Notes: a model not told the origin generated them from the sequence alone. 64,000 bases of DNA from DASQPA01 sp963756455 (GCA_963756455.1 CAVWNC010000001.1:1364001-1428000); one strand, 5' to 3'; numbered from the stretch's first letter, positions 48,487 through 57,435 are shown. Numbers and translations are program-made.

Positions 48487-50166
48487 TTGTCCTCGCCCGC
48501 CGTCCGTTCCGCTGCCCGCAGCGCTCTCTGGTTGCTGCCGCCGTTCGCCACGGGGGCGGCGCTGCGGCTCTTCCACCTCGCTCCGCAGATCCTCGACGGC
48601 GACGAGATCCACGCCGTGCGCGCCGCGGTGTCGCTGCCGCTCGCGGCGATCCTCACCACCTACCAGGAGAGCGACAACTGCATCCCCTTGACCGCCCTCT
48701 TCCGGCTGTGCCTCAGAGCCGGGGTGCGCCTCTCGGAGCTGGGTTTCCGGTCCCCCTCGATCGTCTGCGGGCTCCTCCTCCTCGCTCTCCTGCCGCTGGG
48801 GATCCTCTGGCGGCGGCCGCGCCTGCCGCAGGGCGTCGCGATCGTCCTCGCCTGGTTTCTCGCCCTCTCGCCGCTCCTCGTCTTCTACAGCCGGATCGCC
48901 CGCTCCTACCTGCCGATGACCCTCTGTGCCCTGGCGGCGGCGGCGGCCTTCGCCGCGTGGTGGCGGACGCTCCGGCCGGCCTTCGCCGTCACCTATGTCC
49001 TTCTGGGCGGGCTCGCGGTCTGGCTTCACCTGGGGGCGGCCCCGATCGTCGGCGCACCGTTTCTCTTCGCCGCCGGCGATCTCTTCTGGGGAAGGCAAGA
49101 GGAGCGCCTGAGGCGGCTCTCCTCTCTCGCCTTTCTCGCCGGGGGGATCGCCCTCGCCCTCGCCGCCTTCCTGATCCCGGCCCGGGAGTCGCTCTGGGGC
49201 CTGATCGCAGAGAAGCGCCAGGCGCAGGTCATCCCCCGGGAGACGATCGTCGACGTGCTCACCCTCCAGGCGGGGACGGCCTCCCCAGCCCTGGTGATCC
49301 TCTTCTGGCTGGCTGCCCTCGGAGGTCTCGCCGCCCTCTTCGCCTACGACCGCCGGCTCGGCCTCTATACCTTCACCCTGGGAGCGGTGCAACTCTTGGG
49401 TATTCGCCTGCTCTCGCCCCTGGGGCTCGCCAATCCCCTGATCCTCGACCGCTATCTCCTGCCGGTCCTCCCGCTCCTCCTCCTCTGGGTCGCCTGTGCC
49501 CTGGCGCTCCCCTGGCGACCCCCGACGAGATCGCCGGGTTGGGGCACGAGGGGTGTCGTCGTCCAGGGAGTCCTCGCTACCGTCTTCCTCCTTCTCCTCA
49601 CGGTACGCGGGCCGCTCGCCGACCGTACTCTCTGGGCGAGCTCCTTCATGCACCACGACGACTTCCTGAGCTTCTATGCTCCGCGCCCCGCGCTCGCTCC
49701 CGAAGCCGTGCCCTGGCCCTATGAGGAGATGGCGAAAGCGGCGGGTGCCGGGGCGGTGATCGAGTACCCGTGGAGCTCCTTTGCCGGCCTGCGCACTCTC
49801 TATCTCTACCAGGAGGTGCACGGCCGGAGGGTCCAGGTCTCCGGCCCCCAGCGGCTGCTCTTCGATCCGGAGATCGCCCTCGCCAACGTGGTGCCGCCCG
49901 GCCCCGAGGGCTTCTGCTCAAGCGGCGCCCGCTTCCTCGCCGTCCACCTCCGCATCGCCCACGAAGAGGACCAGGTCGTCGCCCCGGAAGAGGCGCGGCT
50001 GGGGGAGCGCGAGATGCGCCCCGACCTCCGCCGCACCCTCCACGACCAGGCGGAGGCCATGGCCCAGAGCCTGACCGATCTCTGGGGAGATCCCACCTGG
50101 GCCGCCCCGTCCCTCCGCTTCTGGGACCTGGACGTCGCCTGCCAGCGCGGGAAGGGTCCACGATGA
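48487..50166 (+). CDS. Membrane glycosyltransferase, ArnT/GT39-like
   Basis: About 559 residues with some ten to twelve membrane helices. The first periplasmic loop has LAPQILDGDEIHAVRAAVSL, the Asp-Glu catalytic pair of the GT-C superfamily, and ARSYLPMTLCALAAAAAFAA is typical of that fold. Donor is usually a polyprenyl-phosphate sugar. The start is uncertain: TTG 48487, three bases after the previous stop, is the first option and there is no ATG before the membrane region. The C-terminal about 150 residues are periplasmic. Overlaps the next gene by 4 bases. Confidence 0.75.
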   Translation: MSSPAVRSAARSALWLLPPFATGAALRLFHLAPQILDGDEIHAVRAAVSLPLAAILTTYQESDNCIPLTALFRLCLRAGVRLSELGFRSPSIVCGLLLLALLPLGILWRRPRLPQGVAIVLAWFLALSPLLVFYSRIARSYLPMTLCALAAAAAFAAWWRTLRPAFAVTYVLLGGLAVWLHLGAAPIVGAPFLFAAGDLFWGRQEERLRRLSSLAFLAGGIALALAAFLIPARESLWGLIAEKRQAQVIPRETIVDVLTLQAGTASPALVILFWLAALGGLAALFAYDRRLGLYTFTLGAVQLLGIRLLSPLGLANPLILDRYLLPVLPLLLLWVACALALPWRPPTRSPGWGTRGVVVQGVLATVFLLLLTVRGPLADRTLWASSFMHHDDFLSFYAPRPALAPEAVPWPYEEMAKAAGAGAVIEYPWSSFAGLRTLYLYQEVHGRRVQVSGPQRLLFDPEIALANVVPPGPEGFCSSGARFLAVHLRIAHEEDQVVAPEEARLGEREMRPDLRRTLHDQAEAMAQSLTDLWGDPTWAAPSLRFWDLDVACQRGKGPR

Positions 50167-51752
50167 ACGGTGCCGTGCCGGCCGGGCTTCCGGGGACAGC
50201 GACTGGCCGCGCGGAGCGCCCGAAGGAGCTGTCCCCGGAAGCCCGGCCGGCGACGCGTACAACCGCCGCGACGCTCGCCGTCTGGGCGGCCCTCGTCGTC
50301 CTCCTCGCCTGGCGCTTCGCCGGCAAGGCGACCGACGACATCTACGTTACCTACCGCTATGCCTGGAATCTCGCCCACGGCCTGGGGTTCACCTTCAATC
50401 CCGGCGAGAAGGTCTTCGGCCTCACCGATCCCGGAGTGGGGCTGCTCCTCGCCCTCGCAAATCGGCTGACCGGCCTTCCCATTCCCCTCCTCGGCACCGT
50501 CCTCTCGGGGCTCGCCCTCTACGGGATCGCCGCCCTGCTCCTTTGGGAGAGCGTCGAGCGCGACCGGTTGCCGGAGGGAATCGCCGGCGGCACCCTGATC
50601 CTCACCTCCGGCTACCTGTGGACGGCCCAGGGCTCAGGCCCTCTCTTCGCCGTCCTCCTGCTCCTTGTCGCGGCGCGGCTCGCCGGGCGCTCGAACGGAC
50701 TCGCGGATCTGGGGGCCGGGATCGTCGCCGGTCTCGCCTTCTGGTGCCGTCCAGACGCGGCGGTGGGGGTCGCTCTCCTCGGCGGTCTGCTGCTCCTGTC
50801 AGAGCGGCGCCGGGGGTTCTGGCTCTGGGCCACCACGGCCGGAGCGGTGATGCTCGCCGGCTGTGCCGCCGCGGTCGCCGCTTTCGGCACCCTCCTGCCC
50901 AACACCCTGGCCGCCAAGCGGGCCTACGCCGCCTTCGAGCCGACGACGCGGATGGGGGTCGCCTTCTGGCGGAGCGCCCTGGAGCTCTTCCGGGGCTACG
51001 AGGGCCATGGCGCCCGGCTCCTCCTCGTCTTCGGTCTCCTCGGGCTCGCGCCGCTCCTCGGGCGCGGCGGCCGCGCGGGTCGTCTCCTCGTTCTCAACGG
51101 CCTGGCCCTGGCCGCCGCCTACACCCTCCTCCGGGTCCCCTTCTTCCTCTGGTACACGGTGCCGGCCGCCCTCGCTATCCTGGCGGCGGCACCCTGGGCG
51201 GTGGGCGTCGCGGTCCGCTGGCTTGGGATGCAGGAGGCGCCCGCCTGGGTGAGAGTCGGGGCCGTGGCTGCGAGCCTCCTTCTCCTCGTCCTGCCGCTCT
51301 GGGGAAGCTGGGATTGGTTCCGCGCCGGCGCGAGCGGCGACTGGCGGCTCGCCGCGTACTCGCGGGCCGGGGCCTGGATTCGTGACCACTCGGCTCCCGG
51401 CGACGACGTGGCGCTCGAGGAGATCGGCATCCTCGGCTATACCAGCCGGCGGCCGATCTCGGACTTGATGGGGCTCGTCACTCCGGGCGCCGTGCCCTAT
51501 GCCGCCCAGGGCGACCTGATCGGGGCCTTCCTCGCCCGGCCGACCGCCTTTCTCGTCTTCCACACTTTCACCTTCCGCGGCGGCACCCGGCCGATCGTCA
51601 CCCGGCCCTGGTTCGCCGCGGCCTACGAGCCTGTGGCCCGCTTCGACCTGCCGGAGATGGGGGGCTCGATCACCGTCTTCCATCGCCTTGCGGCGGCGAA
51701 GATCCCGCCGCCCCGGCCGCCCCACGCCCACCGCCCGGAAGCTCCGGTATGA
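50163..51752 (+). CDS. Membrane glycosyltransferase, GT-C type
   Basis: 529 residues with about ten membrane helices. The first loop GKATDDIYVTYRYAWNLAHG has the DD catalytic pair, then LGFTFNPGEKVFGLTDPGVG, a pattern seen in GT-C arabinofuranosyl/mannosyl-like transferases. The C-terminal part (RAGAWIRDHSAPGDDVALEE, IGILGYTSRRPISDLMGLVT) is a periplasmic domain usual in these proteins. ATG 50163 overlaps the stop of the other glycosyltransferase (ATGA), so both probably build one cell-surface glycan. Confidence 0.8.
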   Translation: MNGAVPAGLPGTATGRAERPKELSPEARPATRTTAATLAVWAALVVLLAWRFAGKATDDIYVTYRYAWNLAHGLGFTFNPGEKVFGLTDPGVGLLLALANRLTGLPIPLLGTVLSGLALYGIAALLLWESVERDRLPEGIAGGTLILTSGYLWTAQGSGPLFAVLLLLVAARLAGRSNGLADLGAGIVAGLAFWCRPDAAVGVALLGGLLLLSERRRGFWLWATTAGAVMLAGCAAAVAAFGTLLPNTLAAKRAYAAFEPTTRMGVAFWRSALELFRGYEGHGARLLLVFGLLGLAPLLGRGGRAGRLLVLNGLALAAAYTLLRVPFFLWYTVPAALAILAAAPWAVGVAVRWLGMQEAPAWVRVGAVAASLLLLVLPLWGSWDWFRAGASGDWRLAAYSRAGAWIRDHSAPGDDVALEEIGILGYTSRRPISDLMGLVTPGAVPYAAQGDLIGAFLARPTAFLVFHTFTFRGGTRPIVTRPWFAAAYEPVARFDLPEMGGSITVFHRLAAAKIPPPRPPHAHRPEAPV

Positions 51753-51804
51753 TCGGCGGCCAACCGGCCGCTCCCGGCCGTTCCCATTCTCCGCTGGAGG
51801 ACCG

Positions 51805-53931
51805 ATGCGAACGCTGATCTTCGCCCTCTCCTGGCTCGTCTGCGCGGGGGTCGTCGCGCTCCCGGCCCTGGCCCTGGATGCTACGACCGAGTCGCACCCC
51901 TTCAATGCCCATGACCTGCACTCCATGCACCGGCTGAGCGAGCCGCAGCCGTCGCCCCAGGGAGACTCGGTGGTCTTCGTGCTGCGGAGCACCGATTTCG
52001 CCGCCAACCGGGGGCGGAGCCACCTCGTGCGGGTGGGGCTCGACGGCGGCGGGCTCATCCCGCTGACCGCGGGGGACTCCTCGGAGAGCAGCCCGCGCTT
52101 TTCGGCAGACGGGAAAAGCCTCTACTTTCTCTCCACCCGCGGCGGCTCCTCCCAGGTCTGGCGGCTCGACGGCGCTGCCACCACTCCCAGCACGTCAGGA
52201 GCCGCGCCGGTCCAGATGACCCATCTGCCGCTCGACGTCGGCAGCTTCCGCCTGGCGCCGGACGGCCGGCACCTGGTTTTGAGCCTGGAGGTCTTCGTCG
52301 ACTGTCCGGACCTCGCCTGCACAAAAGAGCGGCTCGACCGGCGGTCGGCCAAGGGCCAGCCCAGCGGGCAGCTCTACGACCAGCTCTTCGTCCGCCACTG
52401 GGACACCTGGTCGAACGGCACCCGCTCGCACCTCTTCGCGGTGCCGGTCGACGGGGACGGTCAGCCGGTCGACCTCACCCGCGGGCTCGACGCGGACGTG
52501 CCGTCGAAGCCCAGCGGCGGCGCCGAGGAGTACGACATCTCGCCGGACAGCCGGAGCGTCGTCTACACGGCGCGCGTCGCCGGCCGCGGGGAGCCCTGGT
52601 CGACCAACTTCGACCTCTACCAGGTGCCGCTCGACGGCTCGGCGGCGCCCCGGAACCTGACGGCGGCGAACCCCGCCTGGGACGGCCAGCCGCTCTTCTC
52701 GCCCGATGGCAAGACCCTGGCCTACCTCGCCATGACCCGCCCCGGCTTCGAGGCCGACCGCTTCCGGATCGTCCTCCTCTCGCTCGCCGACGGCCGCGCG
52801 CGGGTGCTGACCGAGGGGTGGGACCGCTCGCCGGGCGATCTCCTCTTCTCGCCCGACGGCAAGACCCTCTACTGCACGGCGATGGACGTCGGCCAGGTGG
52901 GGCTCTTCGCGGTCGACGTGGCGACCGGCAAGGTGCGGACCGTCGTCCGCCGGGGAGGCTCGGTCCACGATCCCGTCTGGGTGGCTAACGAAGGAGGGAA
53001 GGACCGGCTGGTCTTCGGGCTCGACGACCTCCGCCATCCGACCGACCTCTATACCGCCCGTCCGGACGGCTCGGACGTGAAGAAGATCACCGACGTCAAC
53101 AAGTCCGAGCTCGCCGCCGTGCGGATGGGGGAGCCGCACCCCTTCCAGTTCACCGGTGCCAAGGGCGACACCGTACACGGCTTCATCGTCAAGCCGGTGG
53201 ACTTCGACGCCGCCAAGCGCTACCCGGTGGCTTTCCTCATCCACGGCGGCCCGCAGGGGTCGTTCCACGACGAGTTCCACTATCGCTGGAACCCCCAGAT
53301 CTACGCCGGGGCGGGCTACGCCGTGATCCAGATCGACTTCCACGGCTCGACCGGTTACGGCCAGGCGTTCACCGACGACATCACCGGCCATTGGGGAGAC
53401 TGGCCGCTCGAGGATCTGCAGAAGGGCCTCGCCGCGGCCCTCGCGGCCAACCCCTGGATGGACGGCGAGCGGGTCGGCGCCCTCGGCGCTTCCTATGGCG
53501 GCTTCATGACCAACTGGATCGAAGGCCACTGGCCCGACCGCTTCCGCTGCCTGGTCACCCACGACGGGATTTTCGACCAGCGGATGATGTACTACTCGAG
53601 CGAAGAGCTGTGGTTCCCGGAGTGGGAGATGGGGGGGCCGTACTGGAAGAACCCGGAGGCCTACGAGCGCGTCAATCCGGCCCAATTCGTCGCGCGCTGG
53701 AAGACCCCCATGCTGGTCGTCCATGGCGGGCTCGACTTCCGCATCCCCATGACCCAGGGACTCGCCGCGTTCACTGCCCTACAGCGCCAAGGGATCCCCA
53801 GCCGTTTCCTCTACTTCCCGGACGAGAACCACTTCGTCCTCAAACCCAGCAATGCCCTCCTCTGGCACGAGACCGTGCTCGCCTGGTTGGACCGTTGGCT
53901 GAAACCCGCTTCCGCGGCCGCCGCGAAGTGA
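51805..53931 (+). CDS. S9 family prolyl oligopeptidase-type peptidase, secreted
   Basis: 708 residues. Signal peptide LIFALSWLVCAGVVALPALA. Beta-propeller about 40-450 with repeated FSPDGKTL motifs, then the alpha/beta hydrolase: VAFLIHGGPQGSFHDEFHYR, GASYGGFMTNWIEGHWPDRF (Ser nucleophile), VVHGGLDFRIPMTQG (Asp) and FPDENHFVLKP (His). It would cut short peptides in the periplasm. CTGGAGG at 51794 supports ATG 51805. A second, lipoprotein S9 peptidase lies at 59492. Confidence 0.92.
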   Translation: MRTLIFALSWLVCAGVVALPALALDATTESHPFNAHDLHSMHRLSEPQPSPQGDSVVFVLRSTDFAANRGRSHLVRVGLDGGGLIPLTAGDSSESSPRFSADGKSLYFLSTRGGSSQVWRLDGAATTPSTSGAAPVQMTHLPLDVGSFRLAPDGRHLVLSLEVFVDCPDLACTKERLDRRSAKGQPSGQLYDQLFVRHWDTWSNGTRSHLFAVPVDGDGQPVDLTRGLDADVPSKPSGGAEEYDISPDSRSVVYTARVAGRGEPWSTNFDLYQVPLDGSAAPRNLTAANPAWDGQPLFSPDGKTLAYLAMTRPGFEADRFRIVLLSLADGRARVLTEGWDRSPGDLLFSPDGKTLYCTAMDVGQVGLFAVDVATGKVRTVVRRGGSVHDPVWVANEGGKDRLVFGLDDLRHPTDLYTARPDGSDVKKITDVNKSELAAVRMGEPHPFQFTGAKGDTVHGFIVKPVDFDAAKRYPVAFLIHGGPQGSFHDEFHYRWNPQIYAGAGYAVIQIDFHGSTGYGQAFTDDITGHWGDWPLEDLQKGLAAALAANPWMDGERVGALGASYGGFMTNWIEGHWPDRFRCLVTHDGIFDQRMMYYSSEELWFPEWEMGGPYWKNPEAYERVNPAQFVARWKTPMLVVHGGLDFRIPMTQGLAAFTALQRQGIPSRFLYFPDENHFVLKPSNALLWHETVLAWLDRWLKPASAAAAK

Positions 53932-53938
53932 CGCGGGT

Positions 53939-53974
53939 CCGGAGGGGGGAGCCGAAGGACGGCTCCCCCTCCGG
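53939..53974 (+). terminator. Hairpin after S9 peptidase gene
   Basis: GGAGGGGGGAGCCG, loop AAGGA, CGGCTCCCCCTCC makes a strong stem with one bulged G, starting just after the stop codon. No T-run follows. It plausibly ends the long run of genes from 45467. Confidence 0.45.
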
Positions 53975-53996
53975 GGGCTTGAAAACGGTTCCTGGG

Positions 53997-54131
53997 ATGG
54001 GGGTTGCGAAAGCCTTCGAATTATCGCATTCCAAGCGAATTTCCATCCTGGCATATGGCGGTATGATGTTGGAAAAAGTTGTCCCCGAACCCCCCCCTTG
54101 CGGCAACCATGATTATGAGCAAGAGCGGTAG
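53997..54131 (+). CDS. Candidate small peptide gene upstream of rSAM-like protein
   Basis: A 44-codon frame: MGVAKAFELSHSKRISILAY, then GGMMLEKVVPEPPPCGNHDY and EQER. Base composition is much lower in GC than the flanks. The form (charged leader-like first half, GG at 21-22, then a Pro/Cys/Asn-rich end) resembles a small RiPP precursor, and it lies 59 bases before a SPASM-type maturase relative. There is no strong ribosome site, and ATG 54063 is an alternative start. It could also be non-coding. Confidence 0.35.
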   Translation: MGVAKAFELSHSKRISILAYGGMMLEKVVPEPPPCGNHDYEQER

Positions 54132-54190
54132 ATCATTTAGCCCGTGAGAGATAGCTCAGATCGAGCAGGCATCGATAGAAGGGATTTAGC
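54132..54190 (+). promoter_or_regulatory. Leader of rSAM-like gene
   Basis: A+T-richer than its surroundings. AGAAGGGA (about 54176-54183) is a usable ribosome site 7 bases before ATG 54191. Confidence 0.35.
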
Positions 54191-55579
54191 ATGAACAATC
54201 TGACCATGGCCATGCCTGGAGCGCTACGGATGAGGAGCCTATACCCGTTGCTCGAAACGGACGGCTCGTGCACCCTCATTTACGACTTGGAGCGGGCGGC
54301 GATGCTCGAGGTGCCGGAGGATCTGCGGCTCCACGTCGGGGCGGCGCTCGACACCGGCGACCTCGATGATTCGCTGCTCACCTGGATGCTCTCGGAGGAT
54401 CTGTTCACCGCCGATGGATGGCCGGGATACGAGGGGTCGGAAGCGCCGCCCGTCGTCGCCAGCTGGTGGAGCCTCGGCCTGGTGTTCCGGCGGGACGGCG
54501 AGCTCCACGCCCGCCTCGACAACCCGGCGCTCGACGGCGCTCTCTCCGCCCTGGACTTCATCTTCAAGCAGAGCCTGGGCGCGGACCGCGTCATCCTGCA
54601 CCTCTCCTGGGGCGGGGCTTTCCCGGCCACCCAGGTGCTCGAAGGCATCGTCGTCGAGGCGAACCGGCGGGCGGCCGAGAACCGGCAGGAGCTCCGTTAC
54701 GAGCTGTCGCTCGACTCCTGGGTGGTGACGCCGGCCGTGGCCCTCTTCCTCGCCGACTACCCCTTCCACGTCCGCCTCCACTGCGGCACCTTCGCCCGGA
54801 TCGAGACCGGCGCGCAGATCCAGGAGGCCCACGCCTGGCAACTGGCGGAGAAGGGGGTGCGGTTGCTCCTCGGCCAATCCGATCGGCTGATCGTGCAATG
54901 CGTGCTCGACGGCCCCTCCCGCATGCGCGACCTCTGGGTCTGGGCGAAGGGCCTGGGGGTGCGCTACCTCGATCCCGTCCGCCTCGAGGACAAAGATCCG
55001 TTGAGCCCGAACCTCGGCCTCTATCGCAGCGACCTCCTCGCCATCTCCGAGGAGATCTGCGTCGGTCTCGGCGACCCCCGGCCGTCGCAGCCGGCGGTCG
55101 ACTGCCAGCCGCTCTCCCGGGTCGTGACGACGCTCATGCGGAGCGAGCCGCTCTCGCGGATGCCCCGCCTGTCGACCGAGGCTCTCTGGGGGACCGGCGA
55201 CGTCGTGGCCACTCCGGAGGACGCATCCACCCTGCTCTCCAACATGTGGAACACCTTGGAGCAGCGCGAGCACGAGGAGGGGACCGAGGGGGTCGCCGGC
55301 GGACCGGGAGCCATCCCCTGCTCCACCTGCTGGGCGCGATATCTCTGCAGCCACAGCGTCCTCCCCGCCTCGCCGATCAACGCCTCCGCCGACCATCGCG
55401 ATCCGGGCGAGGCCCGTTGCGCCTTCTGGCGCGCCGAGGTCGAGGTCGGGCTGCGCTTTTATCACCGCCTGGCGCATGCCGACCCGATCCAGGCCATGCG
55501 CCTTTTCGACGAGCCCGAGGTGACGGTCGAAACTTTCGATCGTCCGTACCCGGTGAGCCAGGCCAAAGGCCCCTTCTAA
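54191..55579 (+). CDS. Radical-SAM/SPASM-derived protein lacking the CxxxCxxC cluster motif
   Basis: 462 residues. The N-terminus LYPLLETDGSCTLIYDLERA, MLEVPEDLRLHV follows the leader-binding front part of peptide-modifying radical SAM enzymes. ALSALDFIFKQSLGADRVIL, LSWGGAFPATQVLEGIVVEA and LSLDSWVVTPAVALFLADYP track the barrel (GGEP is replaced by GGAF). But the CxxxCxxC loop that holds the SAM cluster is absent; VVASWWSLGLVFRRDGELHA occupies its place. A reduced SPASM-like cysteine set remains: C377, C380, C386 (CSTCWARYLC) and C410. It cannot be a normal radical enzyme and may be a partner or binding subunit. No complete radical SAM peptide maturase is nearby. Confidence 0.7.
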   Translation: MNNLTMAMPGALRMRSLYPLLETDGSCTLIYDLERAAMLEVPEDLRLHVGAALDTGDLDDSLLTWMLSEDLFTADGWPGYEGSEAPPVVASWWSLGLVFRRDGELHARLDNPALDGALSALDFIFKQSLGADRVILHLSWGGAFPATQVLEGIVVEANRRAAENRQELRYELSLDSWVVTPAVALFLADYPFHVRLHCGTFARIETGAQIQEAHAWQLAEKGVRLLLGQSDRLIVQCVLDGPSRMRDLWVWAKGLGVRYLDPVRLEDKDPLSPNLGLYRSDLLAISEEICVGLGDPRPSQPAVDCQPLSRVVTTLMRSEPLSRMPRLSTEALWGTGDVVATPEDASTLLSNMWNTLEQREHEEGTEGVAGGPGAIPCSTCWARYLCSHSVLPASPINASADHRDPGEARCAFWRAEVEVGLRFYHRLAHADPIQAMRLFDEPEVTVETFDRPYPVSQAKGPF

Positions 55580-55614
55580 AGACCCGCGTTCCAGAGGCTC
55601 TGTTCCGAGTCCCG

Positions 55615-55648
55615 GCCGGTTCCGATCTCAGAGGAGATCGGAGCCGGC
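55615..55648. other. Strong 15-bp hairpin downstream of rSAM-like gene
   Basis: GCCGGTTCCGATCTC, loop AGAG, GAGATCGGAGCCGGC: fifteen pairs with one G-T. It lies 36 bases after the rSAM-like stop and 95 bases before the methyltransferase gene. It may be a terminator without a T-run, or an RNA-stabilising or protein-binding structure. Confidence 0.55.
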
Positions 55649-55742
55649 GCGATGGCGTTCCCCCGTCGAGAAGCGAGCCACGAGAATACGATCCCAGACG
55701 CCCCTTGCCCTCGGGCGTCCGATTGCATAGCCTGCGACTCGC

Positions 55743-56354
55743 ATGCCCTCGAACGCCTGGCAACGCTTCCGCTATACCCTCTGGGCGCCGCACTACGACC
55801 GGGTGACCCAATTCCCCGCCGAGCGCCGGCACTCGATCGGGCTCCTCGGCCTCGCCGCCGGCGAGCGGCTGCTGATCATCGGTTGCGGCACGGGCGCGGA
55901 CCTCCCCTTCGTGCCGCCGGGCATCGAGGTTCTGGCCGTCGACCTGACGCCGGCGATGCTCGAACAGGCACGGGCGCATGCCCGCCCCGGGGTTACCTTC
56001 CGCCAGATGGACGGCCTCCACCTCGACCTGCCGGACGGGAGCTTCGACGCCGCCATCCTCCACATGGTCCTCGAGGTGATCCCCGATCCGGAACGCTGCC
56101 TCGCCGAGGCGGCGCGGGTCTTGAAGGCGGGCGGGCGGCTCGCCGTCTTCGACAAGTTCCTGCCCGACGGCGCCCGTCCCTCCTGGCTCCGGCGGGCCGC
56201 CCTCGCCCTGCTGGACGTCGTCTTCACCAGCACCAACCGCCAGATGGGAGACATCCTCGAACGCTCCCGGGCTCCCCTCGCCGTCGTCCACGACGAGCGG
56301 TCGGTCGCCGCCTATCGCCACCTCCTCCTGCGCCGGGCCGAAACGGCCGCCTGA
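55743..56354 (+). CDS. Class I SAM-dependent methyltransferase
   Basis: 203 residues: YTLWAPHYDRVTQFPAERRH, motif I LLIIGCGTGADLPFVPPGIE near residue 42, VLAVDLTPAMLEQARAHARP, FDAAILHMVLEVIPDPERCL, and EAARVLKAGGRLAVFDKF. The start and the phosphatidylethanolamine/ubiquinone methyltransferase-like pattern suggest a lipid or quinone acceptor, but that is uncertain. ATG 55743. Confidence 0.8.
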   Translation: MPSNAWQRFRYTLWAPHYDRVTQFPAERRHSIGLLGLAAGERLLIIGCGTGADLPFVPPGIEVLAVDLTPAMLEQARAHARPGVTFRQMDGLHLDLPDGSFDAAILHMVLEVIPDPERCLAEAARVLKAGGRLAVFDKFLPDGARPSWLRRAALALLDVVFTSTNRQMGDILERSRAPLAVVHDERSVAAYRHLLLRRAETAA

Positions 56355-56361
56355 AGGAACC

Positions 56362-56832
56362 ATGGACCTCCTCGCGCACCTACGCCGGCTCTTCGTCCAC
56401 GACGACTGGGCGAACCGCGAGGTGCTCGCCGCTCTCTCTCGCGCCGAAAACCCGCCGCCTGAGGCCCTCCGCTGGCTCGCCCACATCCTTGCCGCGGAGC
56501 GGCTCTGGTTGGTGCGCCTGCGCGAGGAATCGACGCCCGTCGTCGTCTGGCCCGATTGTTCGCTCGACAGGTGCGCGACGGAGATCGAGGAGCTCGCCGG
56601 GCTCTTCCGGTACTATTTGAGCGAGCTCGATGGGGAACGGCTCGCGGTTTCGATCTCCTACGTCAACTCCCAGGGCGAGAGGTGGGCGAGCCGGGTCGAG
56701 GACATCCTCCTGCATATCGTGATGCACTCGACCTACCACCGCGGGCAGATCGCCGCCGCGATGCGCGAAGCCGGTGCCACCCCGGCCTACACCGACTTCA
56801 TCCACGCGGTGCGGCAGGGATTCGTCGAGTAG
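56362..56832 (+). CDS. DinB-family four-helix-bundle protein
   Basis: 156 residues with the DinB metal-binding histidines: LFVHDDWANREVLAALS near residue 11, WLAHILAAERLWLVRL, and ILLHIVMHSTYHRGQIAAAM near 120. Known relatives are thiol transferases or damage-induced proteins. The start lies 7 bases after the methyltransferase stop, so both are probably one transcript. Confidence 0.88.
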   Translation: MDLLAHLRRLFVHDDWANREVLAALSRAENPPPEALRWLAHILAAERLWLVRLREESTPVVVWPDCSLDRCATEIEELAGLFRYYLSELDGERLAVSISYVNSQGERWASRVEDILLHIVMHSTYHRGQIAAAMREAGATPAYTDFIHAVRQGFVE

Positions 56833-56881
56833 GGCACCAGAACCATGCACCGCGGCGAAAGCAGTTGTCGACGGGTGATCG

Positions 56882-57217
56882 CTAGAACCAGAGGTGGCGG
56901 TCCAGGGCTATCCGGATTTCTGTGAGGCGTTGTGTGGAGAGCCGTCCCAGAGGCTGGACCAGGCGTTCCCTGGCGAGAGTCCGGATCTGCTCGCAGAGAG
57001 CTGTGCTCTCTTTCTCCAGGCCTCCTTCCCCAGCCGGGATACGGACTTGGAACGGGAACAGCCGTCCCACCTTCGAGGAGATCGGTATCACCGTGACCGT
57101 CGGGCTCGAACGATTGGCGAGATCATTCTGGAGGATGACGGCGGGCCGTGTCTTTCCGACCTCGGAGCCCCGTACCGGGTCGAGGTTCACAAGGAAGACA
57201 TCCCCGCGCTGCATCAT
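56882..57217 (-). CDS. mazF: MazF/PemK-family endoribonuclease toxin
   Basis: 111 residues: MMQRGDVFLVNLDPVRGSEV, GKTRPAVILQNDLANRS, TVIPISSKVGRLFPFQVRIP, and LCEQIRTLARERLVQPLGRL, the conserved strand order of MazF toxins including the GxxRPAVI catalytic Arg region and the EQIRT core. Start ATG 57217 overlaps the antitoxin stop by 4 bases. It would cleave single-stranded mRNA when the antitoxin is degraded. Confidence 0.9.
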   Translation of the reverse strand: MMQRGDVFLVNLDPVRGSEVGKTRPAVILQNDLANRSSPTVTVIPISSKVGRLFPFQVRIPAGEGGLEKESTALCEQIRTLARERLVQPLGRLSTQRLTEIRIALDRHLWF

Positions 57218-57435
57218 AGACCTTCGACTTCAGTACTCTTCCAGGCGGGGTCCAGAGAGGGGTGCTCGGCTTCGGCACGATAGCCTTCCTCCATGTCGCG
57301 GGCCAGGACCTCACGATGGAGGAGCTCGATTTTCCAACGAATCGCGTCGCTGGCGAATTCGCTGAAAGAGCGCTCACCGGCAAGCCGTCGGGCTTCCGAG
57401 AAGAGGTCGTCTGGAACGGATATCGTGGTGCGCAT
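57214..57435 (-). CDS. mazE: MazE-type ribbon-helix-helix antitoxin
   Basis: 73 residues. MRTTISVPDDLFSEARRLAG then FSEFASDAIRWKIELL is a ribbon-helix-helix DNA-binding domain; the last 30 residues (ARDMEEGYRAEAEHPSLDPA) are an acidic flexible tail for toxin neutralisation. It precedes and overlaps mazF on the minus strand. No clear operator was found upstream. Confidence 0.85.
   Translation of the reverse strand: MRTTISVPDDLFSEARRLAGERSFSEFASDAIRWKIELLHREVLARDMEEGYRAEAEHPSLDPAWKSTEVEGL

Noticed and set aside
53391..54131. 246-residue frame ending in the candidate small peptide
   Set aside because: Its first 200 codons are a shadow of the S9 peptidase gene; only the last 44 codons lie in free sequence.
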